Below, one piece after another: positions 11,963 through 23,658 of a stretch of DNA of 64,000 nucleotides. The notes beneath the pieces are model-generated. The model was not told where the DNA came from, searched no databases, and saw only the letters and a list, made by a program, of their open reading frames with translations. The translations under genes were made by a program, and so were the position numbers. Numbering within the stretch: position 1 is the first letter of the stretch; each line of letters opens with the position of its first letter. The stretch is from Holothuria scabra (lineage: Eukaryota > Echinodermata > Holothuroidea > Aspidochirotida > Holothuriidae): assembly GCA_037179385.1 (NCBI GenBank), contig CM074187.1, positions 16,493,450 through 16,557,449 of the forward strand, in the 5' to 3' direction.

Positions 11963-13365
11963 GTGAGTACATGAGTACTGGGGAGAGTTTCTCATGGTTC
12001 CCATGCAGGTGAAGTCTGAAAGTTTTTCATGTCCTTGAAAATCATTGAGATTTGAGTGCTTAGTCTTGAGAAATGGTCATATAGTCATGAAATGTACAAC
12101 TTCAGTTTGAGTAGTTGTGATCATGGTAAATGTGTGTCCATGGTGAGTAGACATGTTTAAAACAAAAAAGCCATTTCATTTTCTCTTTTTTTTTTAACAT
12201 TATTGTCTATTTCTCAGTGCTACAAATGTCCATGTTATATTTAATTCTGAAAAAAAGTTTTGAAAATTAAGGGAAAAAAATCAAAAAAAAAGAAAAGAAT
12301 GAATCTCAGTATTTCAGAAGTGTTGGAACCTGTTTGCCCACAAAAGGAGAGATTGGGAAGGAAATGATTTGTGAGCTTCACAATTTGAAACCTTATCCAA
12401 GTTTATATTGCCATAGCAACATCTTACTGCTTTTCAGTGGAAAATTTCTTCTGGATAATAGGAGCCTGTATGCTTAAATGCATGATTTGTATCTCAAAGT
12501 TTGTCTTTTAGAGTCAAGTGATCAATATGGTTCTCCAAAAATAAAATGAGTAAATATTACATTGTCTTTGCAATTTTGATCATTCATCATTTTTATTGCA
12601 AAATGCTAGGGGGAGACCTATATAAACATTTCTGGCAAAATGCCAACAACTAGCAATTTTTCACCATTATCTTGTGCTCTTCTGTGTTCCCTACTTTGAA
12701 ATTTTATGGAAGCTACAGTGTATGGAATTTAGAGATATTATTTAAAGATAATGTCTGTTTGAAATGTGCATACAGAAGTTAAAAAATTAGCACACTTTAA
12801 GCAAGCTGTAATGAACCAGTGATTTGGAGAGAAATATTGCATTTGTTTTACAAGGAAATTGCATCCTTTTTAAATCATATTTATTGGAAAAGAGTGATAA
12901 ATAATTACAAATAAGGCAGTATGGTTGCCTTCTTTTCAAGAAATAAGTTTCCCTCAGATAGAAATTCAATTGTTGTTGGTCAAGAATGATTTGTTCACCC
13001 AAACTTTCAACATTTCAAAAGATGCACCTTCAGTAACTCTTCTTTTGCATAATATTTTGAGGAGATTAAGCTATTGCTGGAATCTTGAAACTGAATGATT
13101 TGAAAATGATTAGAGCTATTTGGTTTTTATGCTATGTTAGAGCATATTAAGTGCAATATTTCCCTTCTAAGGTTAGGGTGACATGAAAATGACTAGTATA
13201 GATATGTTGTGTCAGAAGTGTTAAAAAGCTAAAACTTTGCCACATTTTCCATCAAAATCAGGCCTTGAGTTGTACAAGTGAAGGGAATTTAGAGGTGTGG
13301 TAGGTGATCTGTTTTAGAAAACTTATGTATTTGAGTTCCCATTCTGTATCTAGTTTAGCAAAACA

Positions 13366-13440
13366 CTGCACTCCTCACAGTGGTTGAGGTGAGTGGTTGT
13401 GTGCAATTGTTTTCACACCTCAAAATTCAAGGTCTGCAAA
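13366..13440 (-). repeat. R1 MITE fragment, left end, inverted
   Basis: The reverse complement begins 'gcagaccttgaattttgagg' and contains 'aaccactcacctcaaccact' and 'gtgaggagtg', matching the left part of the R1 copy at 29951. Confidence 0.65.
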
Positions 13441-13565
13441 ATCTGTTGAAATTGGACTATTTGACAGGGTACCTTCTATTTAGCACTTTAATCTAGTCCA
13501 GAGATTGCTAATGTTATTCTTTGTTTGTGCCACAATATTTCATGCACAACTGTAACAATATTTGT

Positions 13566-13780
13566 AAAGGCCCTGAATTTTGAGGCTGGCTAGTGCAATT
13601 GGACGCCATAACTGCTCTCAAATCAGTGTGAAGAGTTGGATTTTTTGCAAACCTAGGTGAAGATTTGGAACTCATGTTAATCAATAAAAAAGTCAATAAA
13701 ACAGCACACCTACCTCTCTCCTTCATTTTCTTAGGAGTGTGATTTGTAGCACACCAAGAGAATCTAAAACTCAAGGCCTG
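13566..13780 (+). mobile_element. hAT-like MITE family R1, near full length (~214 bp)
   Basis: The ends AAGGCCCTGAATTTT and AAACTCAAGGCCTG form imperfect terminal inverted repeats. Internal landmarks shared with other copies are 'gcacaccta', 'ggagtgtgatttgtagcaca' and 'ataaaacagcacacct'. No clear target duplication is left here, but copies at 29951 and 62422 show 8-bp ones. Confidence 0.8.
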
Positions 13781-14068
13781 ATGTCTAGGGGGTTTTTATT
13801 TTGGAAGTCAACTATCTAACAAGCGATTAAGGGGGAGTTTTTATAAAGGGCTCGTAGAAGAGGTGATCACAATCTCTAAGAAATTACTCCAATGAATCTT
13901 TCCTTGGGAAATCTTGCTCTTTAACTCTCAAGTAGCATCATCCTTTTTTGCTTGTACGTCAAAATAACTTACAGCACATTTGTCAATTATTGTAAGTGCT
14001 AGTCATCAAATTATATGTAAGTTCAGAAGTATTTAACAGCTGAGTTTTTCAATATTATTTTTTTGCAG

Positions 14069-14178
14069 ACATGAAGGAACAACACGTGGTTGAAACCCTC
14101 ATCGGAAAGAAACAACAGATTAATCTTGCTACACAGCTAGTCCGTATGATATTGAAGATAGATGATGTACGTTCATAA
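14069..14178 (+). CDS. CCT5: CCT5, terminal exon g and stop
   Basis: The acceptor TTTGCAG precedes 'ac', which completes the Asp codon. The exon reads [20 protein letters not shown], then [15 protein letters not shown] and a TAA stop at 14176-14178. This is the C-terminal equatorial helix that ends CCT subunits. The human protein extends a few residues further (DDIRKPGESEE). GTACGT right after DD could instead be a donor to a short last exon; an AG at about 15222 would give DDVTPSV and a stop. The read-through ending is the simpler call. Possible poly(A) signals downstream include AATAAA at 15606. Confidence 0.93.
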
Positions 14179-14487
14179 CTGTTTTGTCTGCTTCCCCCTT
14201 ATGACTGTTTCTGTGTATTTGTGCTGTGATCAAGACCTTGGAACTCGCTAAAGGTGCCTCATGGGTGATGCTGAGTGACGCATGGATATGATGGTACTCT
14301 TCGTCTCAGGAGTTGATGATGGTGAACTCTTTTCCTTGAAAGGTGCTGGACAGTTGCGTCAAGGTTTTGAAGCTTGAGGATTGTTTCATCAGATGCACTG
14401 TTTGTAAAGACAAATTGTGACATAGAGTATTGTAATGAAGTTGGGGCAGTTTAAAAAATGGTTCCTGGGTATGATGGAAAAATTCTG

Positions 14488-15147
14488 TTTGCAATGTTTA
14501 TGCAATCCTTCATAACCAACTACCATTCCATTCATCTGATCTCTCTTTTATGCTCCAACATGGCAAGGAGTAGTGTGGTACAGTTGAGTTACCCTGAGGC
14601 ATTGCAAAGCATGTGTGCTCATGCATCCTAGGTTTGTTTGATAACATGGAAGGGATGCATCAATTCTTCTCTTAAAGAGGCATATCTACAGCACACAACA
14701 AGTCACAGGTTTGCAATGTTTATGCAATCCTTCATAACCAACTACCATTCCCTTCATCTGATCTCTCTTTTATGCTTCAACATGGCAAGGAGTAGTGTGG
14801 TACAGTTGAGTCACCTTGAGCCATTGCAAAGCAAGTGTGCTCATGCATCCTAGGTTTGTTTGATAACATGGAAGGGATGCATCAATTCTTCTCTTAAAGA
14901 GGCATATCTACAGCACACAACAAGTCACAGGTTTGCAATGTTTATGCAATCCTTCATAACCAACTACCATTCCGTTCATCTGATCTCTCTTTTATGCTTC
15001 AACACGGCAAGGAGTAGTGTGGTACAGTTGAGTTACCTTGAGGCATTGCAAAGCATGTGTGCTCATGCATCCTAGGTTTGTTTTATAACATGGAAAGGAT
15101 GCATCAATTCTTCTCTTAAAGAGGTATATCTACAGCACACAACAGGT
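14488..15147. repeat. 222-bp tandem repeat, about three copies
   Basis: The anchor 'gcaatgtttatgcaatcc' falls at 14491, 14713 and 14935, an exact 222-bp period, and copies differ by only a few bases. The final copy stops within 'cagcacacaaca'. Because 222 is divisible by three, each unit shows the same 71-codon frame closed by TAG; this is a consequence of the period and not a gene. It lies about 310 bp after the CCT5 stop and may be transcribed as part of the 3' UTR. Confidence 0.93.
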
Positions 15148-15399
15148 TACTTTTTCCAAATTATTCATGATCAATCGTGAGTTTGTGGAGACCAGATAAT
15201 TTTATTTGTATTTTACCTTTAGGTGACTCCTTCAGTGTAACAGCTCTGAACAATTCACTTGTACACATGGTTTACTGCATCTGACTGTTGCTATTCCAGG
15301 AGCTGGCACCACACTGGAGGACTGAACCACAGCAAATGATTTGTCATGTGATATAGTATGTGGTATTCATAAATCATGGTTCGTACTAGCAAGCACTTT

Positions 15400-15553
15400 T
15401 CTAATAATAGACGGTTTTGCAAATACAAAGGATTATGGGACAGAATTTTCGTATGTTGTTTTTTGCCACCATAAGATGCAATTGACAAAACAACATTTTC
15501 CAAAACCCTGTCCCAGAATTCTTTGTAATTGTTATTTGGAGAAGGGTCTATGA
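15400..15553. mobile_element. Foldback MITE with ~50-bp imperfect arms
   Basis: 'aatacaaaggattatgggac' followed by 'ag' on the left is matched inverted by 'ctgtcccagaattctttgta' on the right, with outer 'aatagacggtt' against 'ggtctatgatt'. The arms are separated by about 55 bp. The antisense and sense reading frames across it come from the arms. Confidence 0.65.
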
Positions 15554-18500
15554 TTACACCATTCAATTAACCATTGAACTAGACTATGTTTTCTGAGGCT
15601 CAAAGAATAAACCACCTTTAACAGCATTTGAGACTTTATTCTTGTCACACACTGAAAAGATATTTTTGGTATATGTGAGGTAAGAAAATGGCCAAGTTGG
15701 AGTGAAATGAAGATGCCCACATTTATGTGTGCCAAACATTACTGTTGACTGGAATGTGGACTTGCATTAAACCTTGAAGAGAATGATAACATTATGGTTT
15801 CAGACCTGTTTAGTTCATATATCCTGCATTTGAGGTTTTAAAGCTCAAGTTTTGTAATGTATCCATGAACAGGAAGTATCCATGTCTAATGTTTGGGGTA
15901 GCTACTTCCCATAACTCTATGGGCTATTACCTGGGTCATCCCTTTTGGCTGTGGTTTAAGAATGTAAAAAAAAATTGTAGACCAGGATTAATTATGTTAT
16001 GCAAAAGTTACTGTGCTGAAGGTGGTACATGAAGTGTGGTATTGGTAAGATGTGTCACATGCAACATAGATTTGATATGACATTGAGATGTGTCAAGAAT
16101 AAGTCACAAAGAACACCAGCATAGTCTGATGATTTGGTCCAACTGGTAGAGGTGGCAGCACTTTGTTAAATATATACATGGCAGGCAAATATATGACAGA
16201 TATGGTGTCAGAAAAATATAAGCTCTTATTCTTGGAAAGTTTACTTTCCACTAATTGTGAAGAACAGGAATTCAAACTTTTGGAACCTAAATAACTTGGA
16301 ACTGCAAGTCAGAATATTTCATGATAGCCTTATAGAGATGATAAGCAGCAGTTTCGATGATTTTGTCATCCATAGTGTTTGCTCAAGTAATAAAGTTCAG
16401 CTGAGTCACGTGAAAGTCTGAAGCTAACGGCAGACTACACCACTTTCCAAGACATAATTAAACTCTGTGGCTGCAGATCTTCAATAGTATGATGGTGTGC
16501 ATGGTGTCTACAACTGGCAAGTTTTATTACTAATTTTAAATCACATCAAGTTCAGTTGAAATGAAAATGTTGGTTTTTCCTGACTGGAATCTGGTCTGGA
16601 GGTTTGAGCACTTTGACCAATCATACACCAGCAATTTTATGTGATGTGGAAGGTAGGGGTGCATATACCATAAAGGGATTTCCCCACATAGGTATTCTAT
16701 GTGTGTTATTAGCATTGTCAGTCAGTGAAAGAGAATTGTGGCAATTATACTGTAGGTAGCTGGATCATAACAGTCAAATTGGGTTGGGTCACACCAAAAT
16801 GTTTAGTATGAGTATAGCTTCGCCGTCACTTGTAATGCTGCAAAAATGTCATCACTTTGCAGTGAACTTTGAGAAAATAAATTTCAGTCATTGTGAGTTA
16901 TGTTGTAAAAAAAATACTAGTTCAAATACAAATCATTTCAACTGCAGTGTTAATTTAATGTTCTACATCATTCAGACAATTCTCTTACATTCGTTTGGAC
17001 TGAATAAAAGTTTGTAGAAGGCTCTTAAAAACACAGTGAAAAAAGAACTAGATGTTTGGAATTATGCAAAGATTGACTCTAGTATTATCTCAGTCTCACA
17101 CTTATTTGCCTTCTGAGTAAAATCTTATGTATCAATATACCCATTTCCCTACTAAGGCTGCCTATAATATATCCAGGATGTATCACAGGAAATGTAAGCA
17201 AACGTAGTAAAGTAAAAGTGTAAACCCACACACATCAGGCAGCTGGTTTCAAATAGCAATTCCCTACAGAGCAAGTGGTAGTTGGTAATACGGTATTATC
17301 AGTTAAGAATCTAACATTCATTAGAAAGTTCATTCAGTGAGGAATCATTTTTAAGTGCTTGTCATTGCAATATTTGACTGATGAACGTTGAACCTAATTT
17401 TTGCGTTGCAATGAATATTTTGTATGTGCTAAGTGTTTCATGCAACTGTTGCAGGTTTTGTATGTTAAGTTTGGCTTCACAGGAGTGAAAATAAAATTAT
17501 GGTGGATGATTATCTTCATTGATGACAATGTTAGACATCAAGTGGCATCTTAAAGATGACACTTAACATAATAAACTTTGTTTCATGGATGTAATGTTTG
17601 TACCATCAATAAAAATACAAACATGAATATTGCACCTGGCAGAGTTATTATTTCATCCTGCATTTTGAGTGAGTGGACAGTGGAAGAGAATGGGGTTGAG
17701 AGTTAAGTGTAGATAAAGAATCTGCTGACTGACGTGTCTCAACAGGTTTGGTGCAGTCATTCCATCCTCTCTCCTCCATGGACTGTATTAAAAGGCCCCC
17801 TCCCCTCCCATCCCAGCCTGTATTAAAAAAAATACCCCCTGATCTGTATTAAAAAAAGTTCTCAGCATTTAAATAAAGTGAAGTGGGACAACATACATGA
17901 TCAAATAGTTTTATCCATTTTGAGAAGAAATCAAACTTGGGACAAAAATTCTCTTTTCATATATAAAAGAGGAACCAAATTGTACAGTTTGGTGGGAATT
18001 CCACTCAGATTCGACAGGTATTTCTCGTGATATAAGTCACTAGATATGTGTTCTAAAGTGAGTTTGAGGGCAGCAGAGGTTATATCACTTCCAAAGACAA
18101 AGAAGGCTGTTTATACTGATATGCTAACCTTGCAATTAAAACAGATAGTACCTCCCAGTGGAGGATGCAGTTTGTAAACTTCTTATGCCACCTACGCTAC
18201 TACATTCTAATAATATGGGAATGTTGATTTAAAAAATGGTTGCAAAGTTTAAAGAAAAACCAAAAAATTGTCCTTTAATGTAAGGATATGATGTCATATG
18301 TGCTTGCTTGAAGATCATTTTTTGTTCAAAATGTGACAATGTGATCATATCTTGAGAACCTGTTATCGAATTTCAATGCAAATTTCACCGAATGCTTAAA
18401 GTAAGTACCCCCTGTAACATATCAAAACTTGATGTGAGCTTAAACCCTTCCTTTAAAGCTTCTTTTAAAGCAGTTCTGGTGATGTAGACAAATTGCATTG

Positions 18501-18600
18501 AGTGGAGAGACATGATAACTAAACAGGATTTCATGGACTTTGAAAGAGTATACTCGAGGTGTGACTTTAAGAAGATGTTTTACCCAGCAATGCAGTTCTG
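15554..18600. other. Intergenic, no gene recognised
   Basis: AT-rich unique-looking DNA with several AATAAA motifs (15606, ~16389, ~16877, ~17003, ~17570, ~17609) that could end CCT5 transcripts. No conserved reading frame, RNA gene or clear repeat was seen. Confidence 0.6.
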
Positions 18601-21394
18601 CGTTTGACACGATTCAGTGAGGGCCTGAGTGAAATTACGCCAACAAAGTTGCTGAGAATCCATTTAGGCAATCTGGGAATATGGAGATGGACTTCAAAAC
18701 GAAATCTTCTTTGCAAGCTTTTGACACTACGCTACGCTGTTATTCAGTTTGCCGTATCGATAGTAAAGGATCTGGGACCAAGAAAATTCACAAAACCAAA
18801 CGAGTGAGCAACATAAACAAAACAGTTGTAATTATGACACATATTTGAATTTTCCTGGAGACATATTCATCTAAAATGTTGAAAACAGTCTCATCTTCAG
18901 GGGCGCGAACGAAGTTGTCAAATATAACACTAGACTTCGCTAAAATCGACTGAGCTCTTTTAGATTTAATCAATACTCGGAAATTTTGATTCACGTTTGC
19001 TTAGTATTTTAACATTAGTTTGGTCCATATATTTCTGTTAGATGGTTAACGGTTCCGGGGCGACCGCGACACACACAGTCGCCACATGTGGAAATTCCAA
19101 TCACGGAAGGATCCAGTATTTTTATTTTCGAGGTTCAACTTTCTCGGCGAGAAAGACATGACTCCCCCCCAAATTTTGTTCTTATAAGACGATTATAGTT
19201 GAAAGCATATTCAGCGAACGCGGGGCTTATCCGGGAAGTCTCAATAGAAGGGCGTAAGGTTTGATCGATCCCTGTGCTGGAGTAATCGCACCCCTCCCAC
19301 TTGAGAATATTTTTGCTTTGGAAGAATGATGTGGTATAAAATGGTTCTACACTAGTGTGACACATTTTGAAGCATGGTGAGGAGGAACCTTTTGCGTCCC
19401 TCTTGGACCCGTCACTGGAGAAAATAATTCGATTGCATGGTCAACTTGTTAAGAGTATCCGACCATGCAGCCTGGAGGTCTGGAGTTCCACTCCTGTCTG
19501 GGTCATACCGAGGACTTAACAATGGAACCTACCGCCATCGTGCTTGACGCTCAACATAGGCAACGGAGTAGTGAAAAAAAAAACAAACAGTAGGCCACAA
19601 GTGGAACAAAGACGGAAATGCCCAACCGTGAAACCTCATCTAACTCACTATACTGGTGAGAATTTTGTGACGTCACAAACTGAGAGATTTTCCCCCAAAT
19701 ATTGCGTCAATCCATGTCCAAATCCACGCGGTTTAAACCACAAAATGTATATTCAAATGAATGCTTTCTTCTTACAATACATATGACGCATCTATCAGAA
19801 AAACGGCGTTCAGCCGTGTGAAACTGATTGTGGCTTCAAGTACTAATCCTCTAAATCATAGATTTGGAATGAAAAACACTTTCTCTACATAGGCAACAGT
19901 CCCACACATTTATGATTTTTCACCCCCAACATGGATCTGTCCAATCAAAAAAGTACTCTGTGGATGTCGTAAAATACACGACCCGTATACCGCAAGCAAC
20001 AAAAACCCTAGAAAAAAAGCACAGTGGAGCCAAAACACTGCAAAACGTTTGCTATATAGGTTTATGATCACAACTTATCGACATGAAGCAAAAATACAGT
20101 AAAATCATGAAAGATTGACAGCTAATTTTATTTCACTACTGCAAAACACATCGCGTACATAGGACACACCCATATCAAGCGAATCCTTCCCTCGTTACCC
20201 GGTGAAGGATTACCGCATTTTGCATGGGCCAGGGCGGCTCTAGAGTTTTTACTTCTTCTTTTTTCGGGGGGGGGGGGGGGGGCTAACGTTGCCTTAAAAT
20301 TTCTTTAAGCTAGAAAAAATACCCTGTCCTGTTTTAGCCTTTCAGAATGTCCATAAAACTGTGCTTGGTATGGAATATAGCAGAATTGGTGATATTAAGT
20401 AATCGGGTAATGTGCAGGGGCGTCGATTTTACTTTTAAAGTGGGGGAGGGGCCATCTGGCGTAAATTTTTTCTCCTGTTCTGGTAAAGGCGTCTACGGCC
20501 CAAAAAGGTACCGGTAATAAACAGTGAACCTTGTTTTAAGGCTATATGAGCTATTGCCTTCTAATGGGTCTATGTGTTTTAACAAACCAACCGACCAACC
20601 AACCAACTGCACTCAAGGAGAAGAGCCCCCGGGGTGGAGATCTTTTTGCCTACAGAAGATGTTCTTTCAATGTTTCAATATATACCATTTCTCCGCCCGA
20701 AGGGAAAGATCACTCCTACAAAATTTTAACAGTCCAGCAGTCAGAGACAGTCGTTTTCATGAATGGATCTTCCGAGTCACGTGACAATATTTTCCTGAAT
20801 GAATTTTTGAAATATACAGGGTCACACATCTTTGCCTTTGATATGCAATGGTTAGGTCATGAAAGTTACTTGGGAAAGAAATGAGAAGAAATTAGTGAAA
20901 ATTAGTTTTTTTTTTTTTTTGCTTTTTCAGTGTATCCCATCATCAGGAACGGGGTATTAACGGGACGGAAAGTCACATTCAATCAATTATCCGTTAGAAA
21001 AGCTTTCCATTCATTCAGGATACAAAACTCGAGATAGATGGTACCGACATTTAAATAGTTCAGTCTCGATTTTACCGAGGAAAGGGTTCGAATTTTCGAG
21101 AAAGCTAAGTGGGTCAGTCACCCTGATGCGTCAAGGGTGACGCCAGGAAGGAGGGGGAGGGATCCATGGAGGCCCTCGTCGGGGACTCCAGCAATTCTCA
21201 CTCCCCCTCCCCGTCAGGGAAAAGATCAGGACTTTTCGGTGGAGCCTTCATCCATACGATAAAAAATGTAAGTCCGATAAGCTTCAGTCTCCCTCGGCGA
21301 TCTTGATTTTGCTTACAACGTACAAGAAGAATTATATTCTTTTAAGAAAATCTCAAAATTCCAAAGTTTTCTTACAAAAGCGCGATTTGTTTCA
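18601..21394. other. Intergenic, mostly unresolved repeat-like DNA
   Basis: Higher GC patches, a tRNA-like/SINE segment (19425-19660), and an 18-base G run at about 20265-20282. The short frames at 18604, 19135 (minus), 20524 and 20546 show no known protein motif and are not supported as genes. Confidence 0.5.
19425..19660 (+). repeat. SINE-like segment with tRNA-type B-box
   Basis: 'ggaggtctggagttccactcc' matches the tRNA-like part of the inverted SINE at 46.3 kb. It is followed by 'caacggagtagtgaaaaa' and 'ggccacaagtgg' and 'aaacctcatctaac', as in SINE-1 at 23.3 kb. It may be a composite of two SINEs. Confidence 0.5.
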
Positions 21395-22871
21395 ATACAG
21401 AATAAAAGGGCACCCACTGTAGCTCTGTTTATTGATTTGTCTAAAGCGTTTGATACTATTAATCATAGAATTTTACTTAAAAAATTATGTAAGTATGGAG
21501 TAAGAGGTGTGGCACTTAATTGGTTTACAAGTTATCTCACAAATAGGCAACAATTTGTCCGTTACAAAGGTAAAAATTCTAATATCAGGGAAATTACTGT
21601 TGGTGTCCCACAAGGCTCTATTTTGGGACCTTTACTTTTTATACTATGTATCAATGATGTGTATAAATCGTCAAAACTACTTAAGTTTGTACTCTTCGCT
21701 GATGACACTACTGTCTTTTGTCAGAATTCTAATGTAAAAGAAGCCCATCATGTTGCATCTTTAGAATTAAACTATGTGGCTGACTGGTAGGCTACTAATA
21801 AGTTATCGTTAAGCATTAATAAAACAAAGCTGGTGGTTTTTGACAATAGCAAAGGGGATACTCATGAGTTTTTCTTAAATTTTAAAGGTACAATTATAAA
21901 GAATAGTAATTTAGCAAAATTTTTAGGTATTACGATTGACAGTAAGCTTTCTTGAAAAAGTCACACAGACAATGTCGCAAAATCTGTTTCCAGAATGGTT
22001 GGGGTTATGAATAGATTAAGACATCTTCTTCCCAGTAAAATTTTCTTAACTATCTATAATTCTTTAATCGTCTCTCATCTTACTTACAGTATTTTACTCT
22101 GAGGCGATTCCTTCCAAAGCTACATTGACAAACTCTTTGTTCTCCAAAAGCGGGCTGTCCGTTTAATCTCACATGTTCCACCTTACACCCACACCCTCCG
22201 TATTTTTATAACCTTAATATCCTCACTTTAAAGGACCACTATAAATACCTGTTAGGCATCTTCCTATATAGACACCACAATGACCAGCTTCCCCATGATT
22301 TGAATTTTTTTCCCTCCCAAACAGTACCTATCATAATTATCCAACAAGGGGAAGAGATAATCTCATACAACCTTTCACACGAACAATGTTTGCCCACTCT
22401 CAAGTGAGAAATCATGGTGTGCACCTTTGGAATTCCCTTGACACTAAATTACGAAATTCCCCTAATATTAGTTTGTTTAAGAAGTACTTTAAAAGACATC
22501 TTTTTTCCTTATATCTTTCCTAAGCTGCTTCTTGTATGTATGTATGTATGTATGTATGTATGTATGTATGTATGTATGTATGTATGTATGTATGTATGTA
22601 TGTATGTATGTATTATTATTCAGTTATGACCAGTCTTAAACTCCTTATACGTTTAATACATGCACTTTCTATTTGCTTACATAGATGCTTGTTGTATTGT
22701 TTTATTATTTTTTTGAAACGAAAAGCTCTGGTTTAGACCAGACTGGAAAAGCTTTTAGCTTCATCTGGTTCCATTTTTTTCTTCTGATACGCTTTCATTT
22801 ATTTATCTGTAATTCTTTTTATGTAAATATGTTCATGCATTTCAATTGAAAAAATAAACGAAACGAAACGA
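21395..22871 (+). pseudogene. Dead non-LTR retrotransposon 3' part (CR1/jockey-like reverse transcriptase)
   Basis: The reading frame carries reverse-transcriptase motifs in order: LFIDLSKAFDTINH (motif A), GVPQGSILGPLLF (motif B) and FVLFADDT (the catalytic FADD of motif C), then further thumb-like sequence. It is broken by in-frame stops (TAG at 21788, TGA near 21953, another near 22100) and a later frame change, and the 5' part including the endonuclease is absent. The 3' end has a (TGTA)n run and then 'aaaataaacgaaacgaaacg', a short repeated tail like those of CR1/L2-type elements. It is not active; class is by motif only. Confidence 0.88.
22534..22613. repeat. (TGTA)20 microsatellite
   Basis: About twenty uninterrupted TGTA units inside the 3' part of the retrotransposon remnant. 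Met-Tyr-Val-Cys frames here are artefacts. Confidence 0.97.
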
Positions 22872-23264
22872 ATCTCCAGATTTTCAGCCATTCTGAAAAT
22901 GAAGTTCAAAATTTTCCATTTTCACCATACACCAAAATATGAAACCTCAACCAACTTCAGACTGAAATTTTGCCCATATAGAATTGAGATTGACCCTCAA
23001 TAAAGACGTCAACTGGCTGACTGGTCAATCTTCCAATTCTCTCTTCAAATTAAACCATGTTTCAAATTTTCTACCACAGGCGTAGGAGGTAGGGCTGTGG
23101 GGCTTGTTTTTTCAAAGGGCGTTAAGAGAAAAATAATTTAAAGTCGGGAGTTCGGACAGTCACATGCTGTAGACAACGTCATTAATTCAGTATCGGGAGA
23201 TCTTGAATTTAGCTAAGCGTCGCAATAGAGTAAATATCATAAGAATGATTTTGATTCCTTTGTG

Positions 23265-23600
23265 CGACTGCGTGTTTGGTCTAACGGTACTGCCGTTGTG
23301 CGTGATGCTCCGCATAAGCAATGGAGTATGGGAAAACAAGCCAGCCACAACTGGAAAAAGACCCGTGGCCGGCTCGACTTGAACCAATATGTTGGAAACT
23401 GGACCGTAAAACTCCGTCTAATCATTTAACCCACAATTCCTTTGTGTAGTTAGTTAGATAAGATTTGAAGACACACCAACACAAATGTGTTATATAGTGC
23501 CATACTGTTCAAATACTGTTCAAGTCCCATTTAGTCGCCTCATACGACAGGCAGGGAATACCGTGCGCATATTTTACAACCCCGGCCAACAGAACTTGCT
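23265..23600 (+). repeat. SINE-1, fullest copy
   Basis: A head with 'ggtctaacggtactg' and 'gcataagcaatggagtatgg', then 'caagccagccacaactgg', 'ggctcgacttgaaccaat', 'aaactccgtctaat', 'caacacaaatgtgttata', and a tail 'tagtcgcctcatacgacagg' with 'accgtgcgcatattttacaa'. Parts recur at 7012, 19520, 29748, 30898 and 59945 (minus). The GTCGCCTC-TACGACAGG block resembles a conserved SINE core found widely in invertebrates; this is from memory and unchecked. Confidence 0.7.
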
Positions 23601-23658
23601 CGGTTTTGTGACGCCAACAAATCGCCAGTCATGGGATGAGTAATAATGTGCACATTTT

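Larger units (their letters stand above)
11963..14068 (+). other. CCT5 intron between exons f and g
   Basis: 2.1-kb intron, donor GTGAGT, acceptor TTTTTTTGCAG. Contains two R1 MITE copies in opposite orientation (13366-13440 minus, 13566-13780 plus). The 12.0-13.3 kb stretch is AT-rich with nothing recognised. Confidence 0.85.

Noticed and set aside
14638..15075. Two near-identical 71-codon proteins
   Set aside because: Produced by the 222-bp tandem repeat (divisible by three). No signal, domain or initiation context is shared with real genes.
20524..20884. 86- and 112-codon overlapping plus frames
   Set aside because: Overlap each other in different frames across a CCAAC-type simple repeat; no domain.
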